A stretch of 64,000 bases of DNA from positions 26,639,608 to 26,703,607 of the forward strand of contig CAMGYJ010000010.1 of NCBI GenBank assembly GCA_946122785.1. Reading direction: 5' to 3'. The stretch's first letter is position 1, and each line of letters starts with the position of its first letter. Position numbers and translations under genes: made by a program. The stretch is from Linum tenue. Taxonomy: Eukaryota; Streptophyta; Magnoliopsida; Malpighiales; Linaceae. Below the pieces are notes generated by a model. It was not told the DNA's origin, did not search any database, and saw only the letters and a list, made by a program, of their open reading frames with translations. This document shows positions 49,201 through 60,970 of this stretch, piece by piece.

Positions 49201-51275
49201 ACAGTAGATACCATTTGCTAAACAGACAGACCAGAAAGATAAGCAATACAAAAGAATTGACCTACAAATGATCTTCAACATATACACAGAAACCAACTCA
49301 AATAGAATCACAAATCACATTGGATTGAAGCTAACAGTAATCATTCAAGAAACCAGGAAGTAAGGAAAAACTCTCAACCTAGACATTAGCAAGTTCAAAT
49401 GAGAGCTACTACCGCCATTGCCAACTGACCTCATCCAATATTATACGCTGCCAGTTGACAGAGTGCAGGACTGAGCTTTTCTTCCTCAAGGCTAGCTCAA
49501 ATTCCGAATACCCTAATTCACTATCACCACTATTCCCTGTTGATTTCCTCCAACCCCCTTTTCTTTTATAACCTGGAGATGATTCACCCTTTTGAATATC
49601 CACATCAGTTTCCTGCTGGTCTTGCTGGTCTTTTCCCAGTTGAGATTTAAATTTTTTCTTGACTTGCTTAGACTGCTTTGCAGTTCTGATGGCATCTGGA
49701 CCACAGAAATATTTAAGATGAATCCACAATTTCTTTTCATGAAATGATTTCCCACAGTAACTGCATTGTTTCTTAGGTGGCATCATATACTTTCTGAATT
49801 CAGCCTCAACAATACTGTATGTGGTAATAACGAAGTCATAATCTGCAAAGTGCTTCGAGTCTTTCCCTCTATTTGCACCATGATAAACCAGTACCTTGGC
49901 ACTTCCTTTCTTAGTAAAACGGTCAATTTCACTCACCCACTGAGTCACAGCAACCACAGGACAGACAACGAGGGTAGTTTTTATTCCAGATGACGAACCA
50001 GTGCTAGAACCAGATGTCGATGTTCCGAATTCACAAACTTTCCTGTGCATCTCTCTTCGGGCAAGTACAAGGGAAATCGCCTGAATAGTCTTCCCCATAC
50101 CCATCTCATCAGCAAGAATTCCCCCTCTAGTTGAAGATTCTTCCTGTTTTGAAGCCCATGCCAACCACTCCTTCTGGTACCTTAACAAAGGCATAACCAA
50201 TTCTGATGGTGCCTCAGCAGCTTCAACTACAAAACCATTCTGCTGATCTAAATCCACATCTTCAACACAGTTTTCATCAAGCCATTTCTCGTGTTCTTCC
50301 TCCCAAACTTCCCACAGTAGAGGAGGCTCTGAACTATCTTTGTCCTTCTTCCTCCCTGATTTGTGTTTCCTCTTTCTTGCCCCAGCAGCATCAGCTTGAG
50401 TTGTGGCCAAAGTCAGAGATGTTATAAGTTCATTGGCAGGCTCTTCAGAAGGATCTGGATTATCGATATGAGCAGCAGGAGGATCTGGATTATCGTTATG
50501 AGCAGCAGAAGGATTGCCAGAAGGAGCATCCCCCTGGCCAGCAGGAATGTGCAACTTGCCTTTCGCTTTGCCCTTTGAAAAGGGCGAGAAGTCAGCATCC
50601 ATGGGCATCCCACCTACAATCATCTCTCCCCATGTAAGACATTCCAATTTAACAAAGCAATATTGATAGCATGAAATGATCGTTGCTGTAAGGACCATAT
50701 ATATAATAGAATACCTTCACTATCAGAACTATTATAATCAGAATCTGAAGGTGGCACATAGATCTCCTCATCCGAGCCAGCATCGTCGAACAAATGATCA
50801 ACATCAGCTTCTCCTGATGAAGTACCCTCGCGGTCCTCGTAACCTGATTCCAGTTAGGTAGAAGAAACAGAAGTCAACACTAATTAACTGTCCAACTCCT
50901 TGATTTCTAAAGCATTCCCCATACAGCAAAATGGCCAATAATTTCCAAAAAACACATCATCAACCGTAATATTGAAATCGCAAGAATGCGCAATCAAGTC
51001 AAATCAAAATTCTAAAGCGTCTAACCTTCCGATTTGATTATCGAAATCCCTAATTCCGCAACAATCAAAAACTAGTAACAGTGTAAACGCAACGAGCGAG
51101 ACAAAACCTAAGAGAAGACATCTAAACCTCCTCCATTTCCCCGCGGAACATACACTCGCCATTCCCAAACAAACAACACAAACCAAACACAAAATGGAGA
51201 AAGCTGAGCGCAGAGGCGAGAAATCTCACCGTCGGTCGGAGGCTTGGAGGTGATTTTACGTGACCGGAGTTCCAT
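46258..51275 (-). CDS. RAD16: RAD16-like SNF2 ATPase with RING finger (nucleotide excision repair type)
   Basis: Fifteen exons: 51275-51230, 50843-50715, 50613-49430, 48972-48850, 48764-48691, 48452-48389, 48300-48154, 48059-47974, 47847-47778, 47636-47511, 47408-47172, 47074-46970, 46885-46733, 46605-46436, 46330-46258. Their sum is 2,787 nt, giving 928 residues; all introns are GT-AG and phases agree. Domains: acidic/Lys-rich N-terminus, SNF2 ATPase with DEMGMGKT (227-234) and DEAH (452-455), a Cys/His insert (C342, C345, H357, C362), a C3HC4 RING (C672, C675, C687, H689, C692, C695, C708, C711) and the helicase C domain ([12 protein letters not shown] 833-844, DRIHRIGQ 866-873). Yeast Rad16 acts with Rad7 in global-genome excision repair; the same role is inferred here. 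No damage seen. Confidence 0.95.
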
Positions 51276-51553
51276 TGCCGCCGGAGAAATGCTAGGTTTC
51301 CGATCTTAGGGATTGCAAAAATCAGAAAGGGATTTTGTCCTTCTTCCCTTGGCGAGTCTTATCGTCGGGGAATCGAATTCGATTCCGCCGGGGGTAAACT
51401 GAAACGACGGTGTGGGATCTGGAGAGAGCGGTGGGGAGAGGTAACGCTTGGGAGAGTGCGCCGGTGGAGGTGCTCGCTATAAACGCAGTGTGAAGTGGCG
51501 GGGTAGAGGGTGGGTGGGGACTGGGGTTGGTGTTTGCTAGTGGTAGATTGGGC

Positions 51554-51597
51554 GGCGGGAAACCCTTTATATGGAATGGAGGGCAAACGGCGGGAAA
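51554..51597 (-). promoter_or_regulatory. RAD16 core promoter: TATA box between two E2F-like sites
   Basis: On the minus strand TTTCCCGCC occurs at 51597-51589 and 51562-51554, and TATAAAG at 51571-51565 lies between them, about 290 bp upstream of the start codon. TTTCCCGC is the plant E2F consensus, common in S-phase and DNA-repair gene promoters. E2F control is an inference from the motif. Confidence 0.6.
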
Positions 51598-51699
51598 ACA
51601 AATGCCACGTAAGACTTCCACCGGGTCCCGTCTCTCTATCTATGCACACGTCCATTAATTTTTTTATTTTCGTAAAAACAGCTTACCCAACAAGCTTTG

Positions 51700-53133
51700 A
51701 ATTGAAGCTCCTGGAAAGGAAAATTAATAAAAAGGTCAAACAGCTTCCCAAGCACGATTGCGGCCTTGAAATAGAAAGTGATTAAGAAAAAGTTAAATGC
51801 TACCGTAAACATCGTTAAGAAAATGCCTTGTTGAGTTGTCTCCTTAAGTCACCTGGCAAATTACAACCTGACCCATTGATCCGACCCGAAACCGTCCAAA
51901 AACTATAAATTTTTGTAACCCAAAATTCGAATGATTCGAACTCGATAATCCGTGATTTTTTCGATTAGGTTGGGTGGGTTAGCGAGTCGACCCGTTAGAC
52001 CCGTTCCATTTAATATATTACTCCCAAAATATGATAAATCACTCATAAATTCGTGAGATGTTTAAAAAAAATCAAAAGGATTTGAATGACATGTTTGGAG
52101 TTTAAGGATAATCAAATATCATGTGTTTCTTGTAGTAGTATTACTCTTGTGATTGTTTTTTGACGATTTGCGCAATTTATATTTCATTTCATTAGCGTGG
52201 GAGGATTTGAGAATATGTTAATTGACATGTGTTAGGTAAACTATTGTCATTCATATGTGAAAATTTGTGTTCTTTAAGAAAATATGAAGCATGTTTGATA
52301 TTGTTTCTGAGAACGCTCATAACCCGAAATGACCTATAACCCCACCCGAAACGGAATGGGTTGGGTCAATATTTGACCCAAAATAAGCCAACCAAACATG
52401 ACCCAACCCGTAACCAAAGTTTCCAACCCAAAATTATCCAACGGCGACCTCCGTAATTGGTATGGCAACAGGTACATTCGGGTTTTAAATTGGGCTCAGC
52501 AAGGCCCATCTTCAGCGCCATCCACCAAGCATAAGCCCACATAAGACTATACTGGGCCTCAACGACTATACTTGTGGTGGGTATACAAAAATGGTTTTTC
52601 GTTCCATTAGGGTCGTTTACTTCATTGATTTTAAAATGATTGTTTGCCTATTCTCGTGAATTATAAACCTAAAGATTTATTAAAGATTTGGAGTCCGAGC
52701 ATGATGAATTAGAAGTAATATTTTGTTTGTTGAGTTGTTTTCATCGTGGATTTAAGAATATAAAATTTATAACTTAAAAAACTAATAAGATCTTATCACC
52801 CATTATATTATATATATTTTTTTTACTCTCTGCCTCCTGTTTTTCTTATCTTTCCTTCTTTCCTCATCCTACCTCACGAAAGGCTTTTTGCACAAGTCCT
52901 CCCTAGTTGAATCCCCACCTGTAGAGGCAACGAGAAGGTAGGCGAGTTTTTCGATCAACCTCTTCTCGTCAAGGTATCGTTCCAATTCTCCGTTGGAGGT
53001 CGACGATGATAGAACTCCAACTGAACCATCAATGTCCTTTGCTCTTCATCGCAACTTCAATTTTCTAGCAGCTTATCCTTTCTGTCGCAGCTCTCTGGTG
53101 GAAGGAGTGAACAATGTGGGGAAATAAATTGAT
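51700..53133. other. Intergenic DNA with a possible decayed MITE
   Basis: Mostly AT-rich. At 51866-52430, copies of GACCC / GGGTTGGGTC-type motifs in both orientations near the two ends suggest an old non-autonomous DNA element, but I found no clean ends or duplication. The stretch 52560-53133 shows nothing recognisable and is where the Mutator-like element inserted. Confidence 0.35.
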
Positions 53134-53700
53134 GGGATTTTTCCAGAAATAGCACCTTTAATTTTTTTTTTACAAAAATAGCACCCATTCCGTAGAAATT
53201 ATAAAAATAGCACCCTTTTTTAAAAACCGCACCCCTCCAGGTGCGTTTTGCATGTAAACCGCACCCCCTGGTGCGTTTTGTCATTAAACCGCACCTTGGG
53301 GGTGCGTTTTACTTTTCTGGGCCAAAACCGCAACTTGGCCATGCGGTTTGCGGTCTGACCTAACCAAACCGCATGGCCCAGATGCGGTCTAGGCCTGACC
53401 TAGCAAAACCACATTTTGGGGGTGCGGTTTTGCTTCTCCAAAACAAACCGCACCCTCAAGGTGCGGTTTTGGCAACACAAACCGCACCCTCCAATGTGGT
53501 TTGTGTGTCAATTATTTTCCGACACAAGACATGCAGCCATGCAGATTGACAGACATGGGGCTGCATGGCAGATGAAAAACGCACCTCTAAGGTGCGGTTT
53601 TCATTGATGATTTTGCCTTTAAAAGGCAGCCCGGGAAATCTTTTTCTCTTCACACCTCTCCCTTTTCAATTTTCTATTGTAGCTCCCTATTTCTCTAGTG
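53134..53700. repeat. Left terminal region of the MULE with AAACCGCACC repeats
   Basis: The outer 90 bp match the inverted right end. From 53214 to 53600 the motif AAACCGCACC and its complement GGTGCGGTTT recur about ten times, often back to back as hairpins (for example 53443-53470). The matching block on the right is 61440-61715. These are likely transposase-binding or foldback sequences. Confidence 0.8.
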
Positions 53701-53799
53701 TTTTTGCGGTTAACGTTAACTCGTAAGTTTATTTTGTATTACTTTTTATTGTGAATTGTGATTTGTGATTTTTATGATATTAGTTGAACTATTGTTTTT

Positions 53800-56700
53800 T
53801 TGCATATGGCATTCCAAAACTTCACGCTTGGTTTATGGTGGAATGGTTACACGGAAGAGAGCGGAAAGGGGGTCACCTACGTCGGTGGCAATTTTCAGAA
53901 AATAAAGGTCGCTACCAGACCAATGCTTGAAGACCTCTATCAAATGTGTACTAACGTTACTTGCATGGATGGCACGAGAAGAGTTGATCGTATGGTGTAC
54001 CGATATCCAAACAGAGAAGGCGGGTCGTTGTGGCACAAGGAATATCTCATAACCACTCAGGATGAGGTAGATTCCATGCTCGAATTCTTGAGGTCCAACA
54101 ATCTCTCCAGAGCCGAGATGTTCGTTTACACCGAGCCGGTCGTAGGTGTTGGAGGTCATTCTGGAGACTGTCAAACATCTGGTATCCATGGTGGAGGTGA
54201 ACTATATGGAGATCATCCCTACCAAAGTTACCATGATCCTCATTCCTATTTTTAGTACCAAGAGAAAGGTGAAGGTCATCATCAATCTTACCCGTCATAT
54301 GAAGAAGAAGTTCAACCGGACCATGCCAACCAATCCCAGTACAACTTCCAATCAGGCAGTGGTAGTTTTCACAACTACTATTATGGAGCTGATGAAGGTG
54401 CCTTTCATGAGCTGGATCAGATGGAAGATGCCCTGCCAGCACCAGTTAGTGACCCCTCCGATGAAGAAGGAGAGAACAACGTCAGTGCAGACAGCTCCGA
54501 CCCTCTTGAAGGTGTTGATGATTCAGGACCAGAGTCAGACTCAAATAATGATGATGAGGTGGCTCATGACCGTGTACCAGTCCCCTACTACAATCACATT
54601 CCAGAAGGCAATTGGATGGTCGACAGCGACATAGAACCGCCGGAGGTTCCAATATGTGGTCCACTCACTAGGTTTATGAAGGACCAACAATTTGGCTCGA
54701 AGAAGGAGGTGCGGCACGCCATTGATACTAAAGCAATGACTCGGCATTTTGAATGGCACACAACTCATTCCAACACGAAAAGGCTCATAGTCAGATGCCG
54801 TAATCATAACGAGGGATGGAATGTTAGGATTCGGGCCATCAACAACAAGAGACACGACCATTGGGTCATATCCCATGCGGTGAACACACACACATGTGTG
54901 TCCTCCATAACATCCCAAGGCCATCGACAGTTGAAATCCAGGGTGGTTGTTGCGGCTATCAAGCATCTAATTGAGCAAGATCCTGACCTGAAGGTGAAAG
55001 TCATAATTGCTGACATTGCAAGTCGTTATGGTTATATGATTAACTTTAAGAAGGCGTGGCATGGAAAGCAGAAAGCTCTGGCCGCGGTATATGGTGATTG
55101 GGAAGAATCATATGCATTCCTTCCCAGGTTGATTTTGGCACTGGAAGCGTCTAACCCTGGCACTATTTTCTCCCCTCGATACCAAGATGAAGAGGTACAA
55201 CCGCTAGAGCCAGGTAACAAACGCCATTTCAGACGACTTTTTTGGGCATTCAAGCCATCTATTGATGGTTTTGGCTTCTGTGTCCCTATGATCCAAGTGG
55301 ATGGTACATTCCTTACCGGCAAGTACAATGGCACTCTATTGATTGACAGTGGGGCGGATGCAAACAAACAAGTCTTTCCGTTAGCCTTCGCCATTGTTGA
55401 GGGAGAGAATACTGATACCTATGGATGGTTTTTCCAGCAAATTCAGCTCCACGTCACTAGGAGGACAAACCTGACAATAATCTCTGATCGCCACGCCAGG
55501 ATTAGAGCTGCCATCTTAGGTTTGGATCCAGCCTGGAAATGGTCCCAAAGGTGGTGCATACGACACTTCAAGAGCAACTAGAACCATCATTTCAAGCGGA
55601 AGAAGCTTGCTGATAATTTGTGGTGGATTGGTAAGCTCTCTATCGGTGCTTTAATTTTGGAGAAGAACAATATCTTATATCAAATAAATGGTACACTTGT
55701 TAGACTCTTTCTAAAGAGATGCATGCCTAAGGAAATGAGGTTTTAAGCGATTATCATAGTCCTCCCATTCCGTGGGAAAATCGGGTTTTAAGCGATCCTC
55801 GGATCCCCCCTTTTTCTGTCAAAAAGGCTGTGTTTCTAAGGAGATGTAAACCTCTCCTAAGAGTCTAACGAGAGTACCTGCTTGTTGTTTGAATTGTAAT
55901 AAATTGCCGAATTTTTACTAACGTAATACTTGATTGTGATTACCTCAGCTTTTGCATACCAGGAGAAAAAATATCAGGAGAAGTTGCAGAAGATGCGCGA
56001 GTTATGCCCTGAGGGGGCACAGTGGCTGGATGGACACGACCTATCCATGTGGACATTTCATAAAGACGGAGGTAACAGATGGGGTATGGCCACAACGAAC
56101 TCATCAGAGAGTATTAGTTCTGCCTATAAGGGTGTTCGGGCGCTGCAAATCTCTGCCATTGTGGAGATGACTTTCTAGAAAACGAATGGATGGTTCGTCA
56201 ATCGACTACACTGGACAAGGACGAACGAGGCACAAGGAAAGGTCCATGCCAATAAAGTCACAGAAATACTGGAGCATGACAATCGAAAGAGTAGTCGACA
56301 CAGTGTAACCGTTATGAATCGGGCAACTGGCGAGTTTAGCATGACGACCGGACACTGTGAGGATGGTAGACGCATGGGCCATCACCATGAAGTTTTGGTA
56401 AATTTCAGGACAAAACTTGGTGAGTGCTCATGCCAGAAGTATCAGGGGAGAGGGTGGCCATGTTCTCATGTAATGACTGTAATTAAAAACAGGAGCAAAG
56501 ACCCCCGTCACTTCATCAATCCATTCTTCAATATCGACTCACTCAAAAATTGCTATGGGCGTAGTTTCCGTGGATTGCCTGATGAAGCTTACTGGCCGGT
56601 CTATTCTGGAAAGTTGATAATCCCGCCGTTCGGTCAGAGGCGTGAACCGGGTCGACCGAGGAAAAAGAGAATTCAAAACGAAATGGATCAAAGTGGAAGA

Positions 56701-56826
56701 CCACCACAAGGCCCAAGACGATGTTCAGTATGCAGAGTTCCAGGGCATGACAAACGGAGTTGTCCAGGTCCGATTGGTCCGCAAAATCCGGGGCCTGACG
56801 TGGGGGAGTCAGCTAATGCGACATAG
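53800..56826 (+). pseudogene. mudrA: MURA-type Mutator transposase, three in-frame TAG codons
   Basis: Exon 1 runs from 53800 to about 55631, ending at a GTAAGC donor after WWI. The intron is 55632-55949, and exon 2 (acceptor CTCAG) runs 55950-56826. One reading frame is kept throughout but TAG occurs at 54253-54255, 55579-55581 and 56176-56178. Domains in order: MULE N-terminal region with an acidic linker, DNA-binding part (KEVRHAIDTKAM, VRCRNHNEGWNV), DDE core with DGTFLTGKY (Asp at 55300) and SDRHARI (Asp at 55486), SWIM zinc finger (CSCQKYQGRGWPCSHVM) near 56420, and a zinc knuckle (CSVCRVPGHDKRSC) near 56730. Apart from the TAGs it looks intact. A MITE lies in the intron. Confidence 0.88.
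55695..55873. mobile_element. MITE in the MULE transposase intron
   Basis: About 180 bp with inverted ends CTTGTTAGACTCTT and AAGAGTCTAACGAG. A reverse-complement relative lies at 60059-60232. GTAC on both sides (55691-55694, 55874-55877) is a weak duplication candidate. It lies fully inside the 318-bp intron. Confidence 0.65.
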
Positions 56827-59800
56827 TTTGCAGTTTTCATTTGTTGGTACTTGTTATGTATGTTTTCAATTATTGTCAGAGTTAGAGCTATGATGCTTGG
56901 AACTTTTCAATTATGTATGTTTTCAATTAACACTCAAGCCTTAAGTTAACACGATCAAAATAGAGAAAGCCAAGAACTTTGAACTAAAATTAAAACTAAA
57001 TCAACACTCAATTAAAGAAACTAAAATAGAAGGGTCTCAAGTCCATATAATTAAAACATAACTAAAAACAACACTAAAAATGATAAAACTAAAAATCCAA
57101 CTCAAGGAAGTCCCTGGGACTCATGGGGCTGCAAAGTTTTCTGGCTCCTGTTACGACGGTCGCCGGGAGTGACCATCGGTGGTTCTGGTGGCAAGTTTCA
57201 ATGGGTCGTGCTAGGGCAATCGTCAGTGCTGTGTCGGTGTCGCTCCGTGGTATGCGGCGCTTCCGGGGTCGAGCGGGGGACATCGACGCTCATACGGTGA
57301 GGGGTAGGAGGCCACTGCTGATATGGGCGAGGAATGGGATTGAAGTCGTGATGCGCAGTCGTGGAGGATCCATCATGCCAAGTACCCGAGGATGTGGGGG
57401 GTTTGTTGAAGAAGTTTGGGCGGGTATATAGTATGGTGGGCGATGATCATAGTATGGTGGGCGGGGCTCGTGGTATGATATCGGGTGGGGATCATATGGA
57501 GATTGATGGTAGCTCGGAGGGGATTGATGGTAGCTCAGGCGGGGATCATTATATGAGCTCGGTAATTGCTCATGATGGTAGGTCGGGCTGGGATCTTGGG
57601 AGTGGCTAGGGCGGGGATCTTGGGACAAGCTCGGCGGGGATCTTGGGAGTGGGTCGGACGGGGATCTTGATGTGAGCTCGGACCGCCACCGTGTGCCACA
57701 ACCAAGGGGGTCGGCACTCTCCACGCCTCCAACGGCTTTATCTCGGGCTCATGAGGTCTTTCCCGAACCTTCTTGCTTTTCTTTCTCTCGTATGGTGGTG
57801 GGGGATGGGGGACATCAACTTGTACCGGAGGTGGCACCGGTGCGGGTATGGGTGGGTATCTACGATGATCACGACCCTGTGCTCTAATACAGCCAAGCAG
57901 ACTGTTTGTCATCCTCCGAATGAAGCTCACATCTTCATGTCCCATTTCATGTTTCCCATGGGTCAACGCTTTTTGATCCTCTCGATCCCATCAACCTAAA
58001 TCACAAAAAAAGGTTAGCAAGATAAGACTAATGATGTGACAGAATGAAATAAGCAATAAATTTAATCTTATTAAACGGAATATACTTATCAATGCACCAT
58101 CAGCCGCACCCTCCGGAGTCACGTACCGAACCGATGTTTGCCGATATCTATCCATGTATGGGTCATGATACCCCATTCGACCCACACTTGTTGGAGTGAC
58201 AATATCCTGAAGTTGTCGATTCTCCCATACCTTGATCAATTCCGCCAACTTCGTGGGCCAATCATGAGTACCTTGCCGACCATCTCGGTGGTGAAAGACC
58301 CTTTGACTCTCGGGGACTTCCAACAGAATGCACTGCTCCCGACCAAACTGACGAAGGCATCGATCCGGCAGGTGCCACTCCATGGTCCCTAAACAAATGA
58401 GAGGGACCCTCGTGCACCATTGCCCGATATTCTCTGGGAATTGCAATAAATGCCAATGAACGATGTTCACCGGGTATGGTTCGAATTTGATCTACAAAAA
58501 AAATTAGTAACTTAAGTTAAATCTGATTGGAAAAATACATGTCATCCATCCAAAAAAGTTTTAGCACTTAGAATATTTCTAGTTACCTCTCCTTCCCAAA
58601 GTCGCTCTAGCCTCCTCCGATATTCTACCAACTTGTGTTGGGCAAGGTTGTCTCATGTTGAGGCTCCAACCCACCTTATTAATAAGACGATAATAAAAAT
58701 ACACTCAATTAAAATAAGCTAAAAAATAAGGAAAATTGTGTTTTTAAAATCATGATGGGGTATGAGAAATTTACCTACAACCATAAGCTTCGAGTCTTAG
58801 GGGATGATCGGGACCCCAATTCCTGTCGGGACATTGGAGCGGTGCAATCCATGACAGATGCTCCCAGGCCCAGAACTGGACGATGAACATTGCGCCGCCG
58901 ACCTCCCTCACAGCTTTGAGAGATGCGTTGCACAAATGGTAGTAGATATTAGCTAGGCAAGCGGATGCCCAGCTCAACTCCCCCATCGCATCCCAACTAC
59001 CAAGGAGGATCCTAAGCCATCCACAGCTAATTAAATTGCTCGATTTTTTTGGAGAAGAACACTCCTCCTATCATGCCTATGAGATAGACACGAGCATATC
59101 TTTCCTTCTCCAGCTCCGGACTTTCCTCGGTTAGGGGCACCCCATCTTTTTCAGGATCGTGATGGTCCCTAAAATACTTCGTCAACCAAGTAATTGATAC
59201 TTGGCCTTTCCTCAATGGTGGCAAGCGATCCGTCGCATCAACGCTCCCCTTGGTTAGTACTTTCACCCACCAAAACACTGTGGATGAAATACTGCCAATC
59301 GGTCATACTGTCACGATCCTGGGGGGGGGGGGGGGGATCACTCACACACACCGCTTTGTCGTCGATAGGCAGATGAGTTAGGATGGCGACGTCCTTAAGT
59401 GTGATGGTGCACTCTCCTTCGCGAAAGTTGAAACAATGCGTCTCCTTTCTCCATCTCTCCACCAATGCGGCGATGAGTTGGCGATCGACTTTAATTCCTA
59501 CAAAATGCCTAATCGACTCCAACCGTGCCCTTTTGAGATAGGGCAAGATAACTGGGTTCCATGGGAGCACATTGGTCGTACCCCTGTAGCGGAGTATTTG
59601 TTGTGCCTCCTAGCAAAAATTTCAACGTTATTTATGATATATTAGTAACAGTTTAGTCTTATAACTAAATAAATTAACATTAATGATTTCATTTCAACCA
59701 TTATTAAAATGATTTATGATATATTAGTAATAGTTTAGTCTTATAACTAAATTAATTAAAATTAATGATTTAATTTTGAATATAATTCTATTATAATTAT

Positions 59801-60009
59801 ATTATTAACAATCAAATTTAAGTAATTTGCGGTTTTTTCCAAGATATATACATATTATCATAAAACAAACATACTAAATTAATTGACATAAATAACATTC
59901 TAAATGAATAATAATTTAAAGAGATACATACATATTCAAACATTTGAAATTAATAAAATTCATTTAAGTACACATAAACATAAATAGTATTGGTTGTTTG
60001 GTAAGTAAT

Positions 60010-60290
60010 TTAATCATATTGGTTGTTTTAAATAATTTAATCGAATACAATGCAACACTCGTTAGACTCTTAGAAGAGGTATACATCTTCTTAGAAACGT
60101 AACCTTTTTGACAGAAAAAGGGGGGATCTGAGGATCTCTTAATACCCGATTTTCCCAGGAAATTGGAGGATCATGATAATCGCTTAAAACCCCATTTCCT
60201 TAGACATGCATCTCTTTATAAATAGTCGAAGTAAGTGGCGCTATGTATTCGATTAAATTATTAAAAACAACCAATACGATTAAATTATTT
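60010..60290. mobile_element. Hairpin MITE between the PMD exons
   Basis: The 60059-60232 core is a reverse-complement relative of the 55695-55873 MITE with one eroded end. The flanks (about 60018-60052 ATTGGTTGTTTTAAATAATT and its complement near 60248-60285) form a longer inverted repeat around it. The exact ends are unclear. Confidence 0.5.
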
Positions 60291-60365
60291 TAAATTTATT
60301 TTATATTCCACTAAGTACATTAGCAAAATAAAAGAAAGATAAATGATGAAGAATTGTATGTACCG

Positions 60366-60970
60366 GGAGTGCAGTCAAAATCGCGCATTAAAACGTAAAA
60401 ACTTATATTTTTACGTATCTAGGCCACCAAAACGTTTCAGTTTCTACATAAAGTCGCTTAGTCACAAAAACTGGTAAAAACATGGGTAAAATCGGTAAAA
60501 TCGCTTAAAATCGGTAAAATCGCGATTCTGAAGTGTTTTTATACGATTTTGATCATATCATAAAAATTTGTTAATTGGCCCAAAATGATGTAATTATGTA
60601 AACTGGGTTACGATTAAAGTTTATTGGTAATTGATCGTATGTAATTATGTAAACTCAAACCAGCTTATGAGAATTTGGATTCTCAAGCTCGTTTACGGGT
60701 TACGATCTATACTTATGTGCTTATTATTAAGATATTATGAGTTTTCTCTACTTTTGAGTCAACACAAATTAGTTTAATTATGAATTTAGTGTATTTATTC
60801 ACTTATATAAAATCTACACACTCACATTTTACATACTATATGTTGTACTTAACATATTTTAGCTATTTTAGAGGTTCGTCAAAAACTTACGCTTTTACGC
60901 TCTGATTCTACGTTTTACGATTTTACCCATTTTCCGCTTCTAGGTAGAATCGCGCTTTTAACTGCATTGC
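60366..60970. mobile_element. Larger member of the AGTGCAGTCAAAA MITE family
   Basis: About 605 bp with inverted ends AGTGCAGTCAAAATCGCG and CGCGCTTTTAACTGCATTG, matching the 27423-27610 element. It interrupts the PMD gene just before a splice donor. Only CGGG is shared by the two flanks, so a 9-bp duplication is not seen here. Confidence 0.65.

Noticed and set aside
51322..51655. Minus-strand frames of 98-99 codons upstream of RAD16
   Set aside because: They overlap the TATA/E2F block and the 5' leader, are Pro/Ser-rich and resemble no family.
54047..54966. Minus-strand frames over the MULE transposase
   Set aside because: Antisense shadows of the MURA frame, which carries the recognisable domains.
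57123..57999. Plus-strand Gly/Val-rich frames
   Set aside because: Complement of the Pro/Ser/Tyr repeat tail of the PMD gene.
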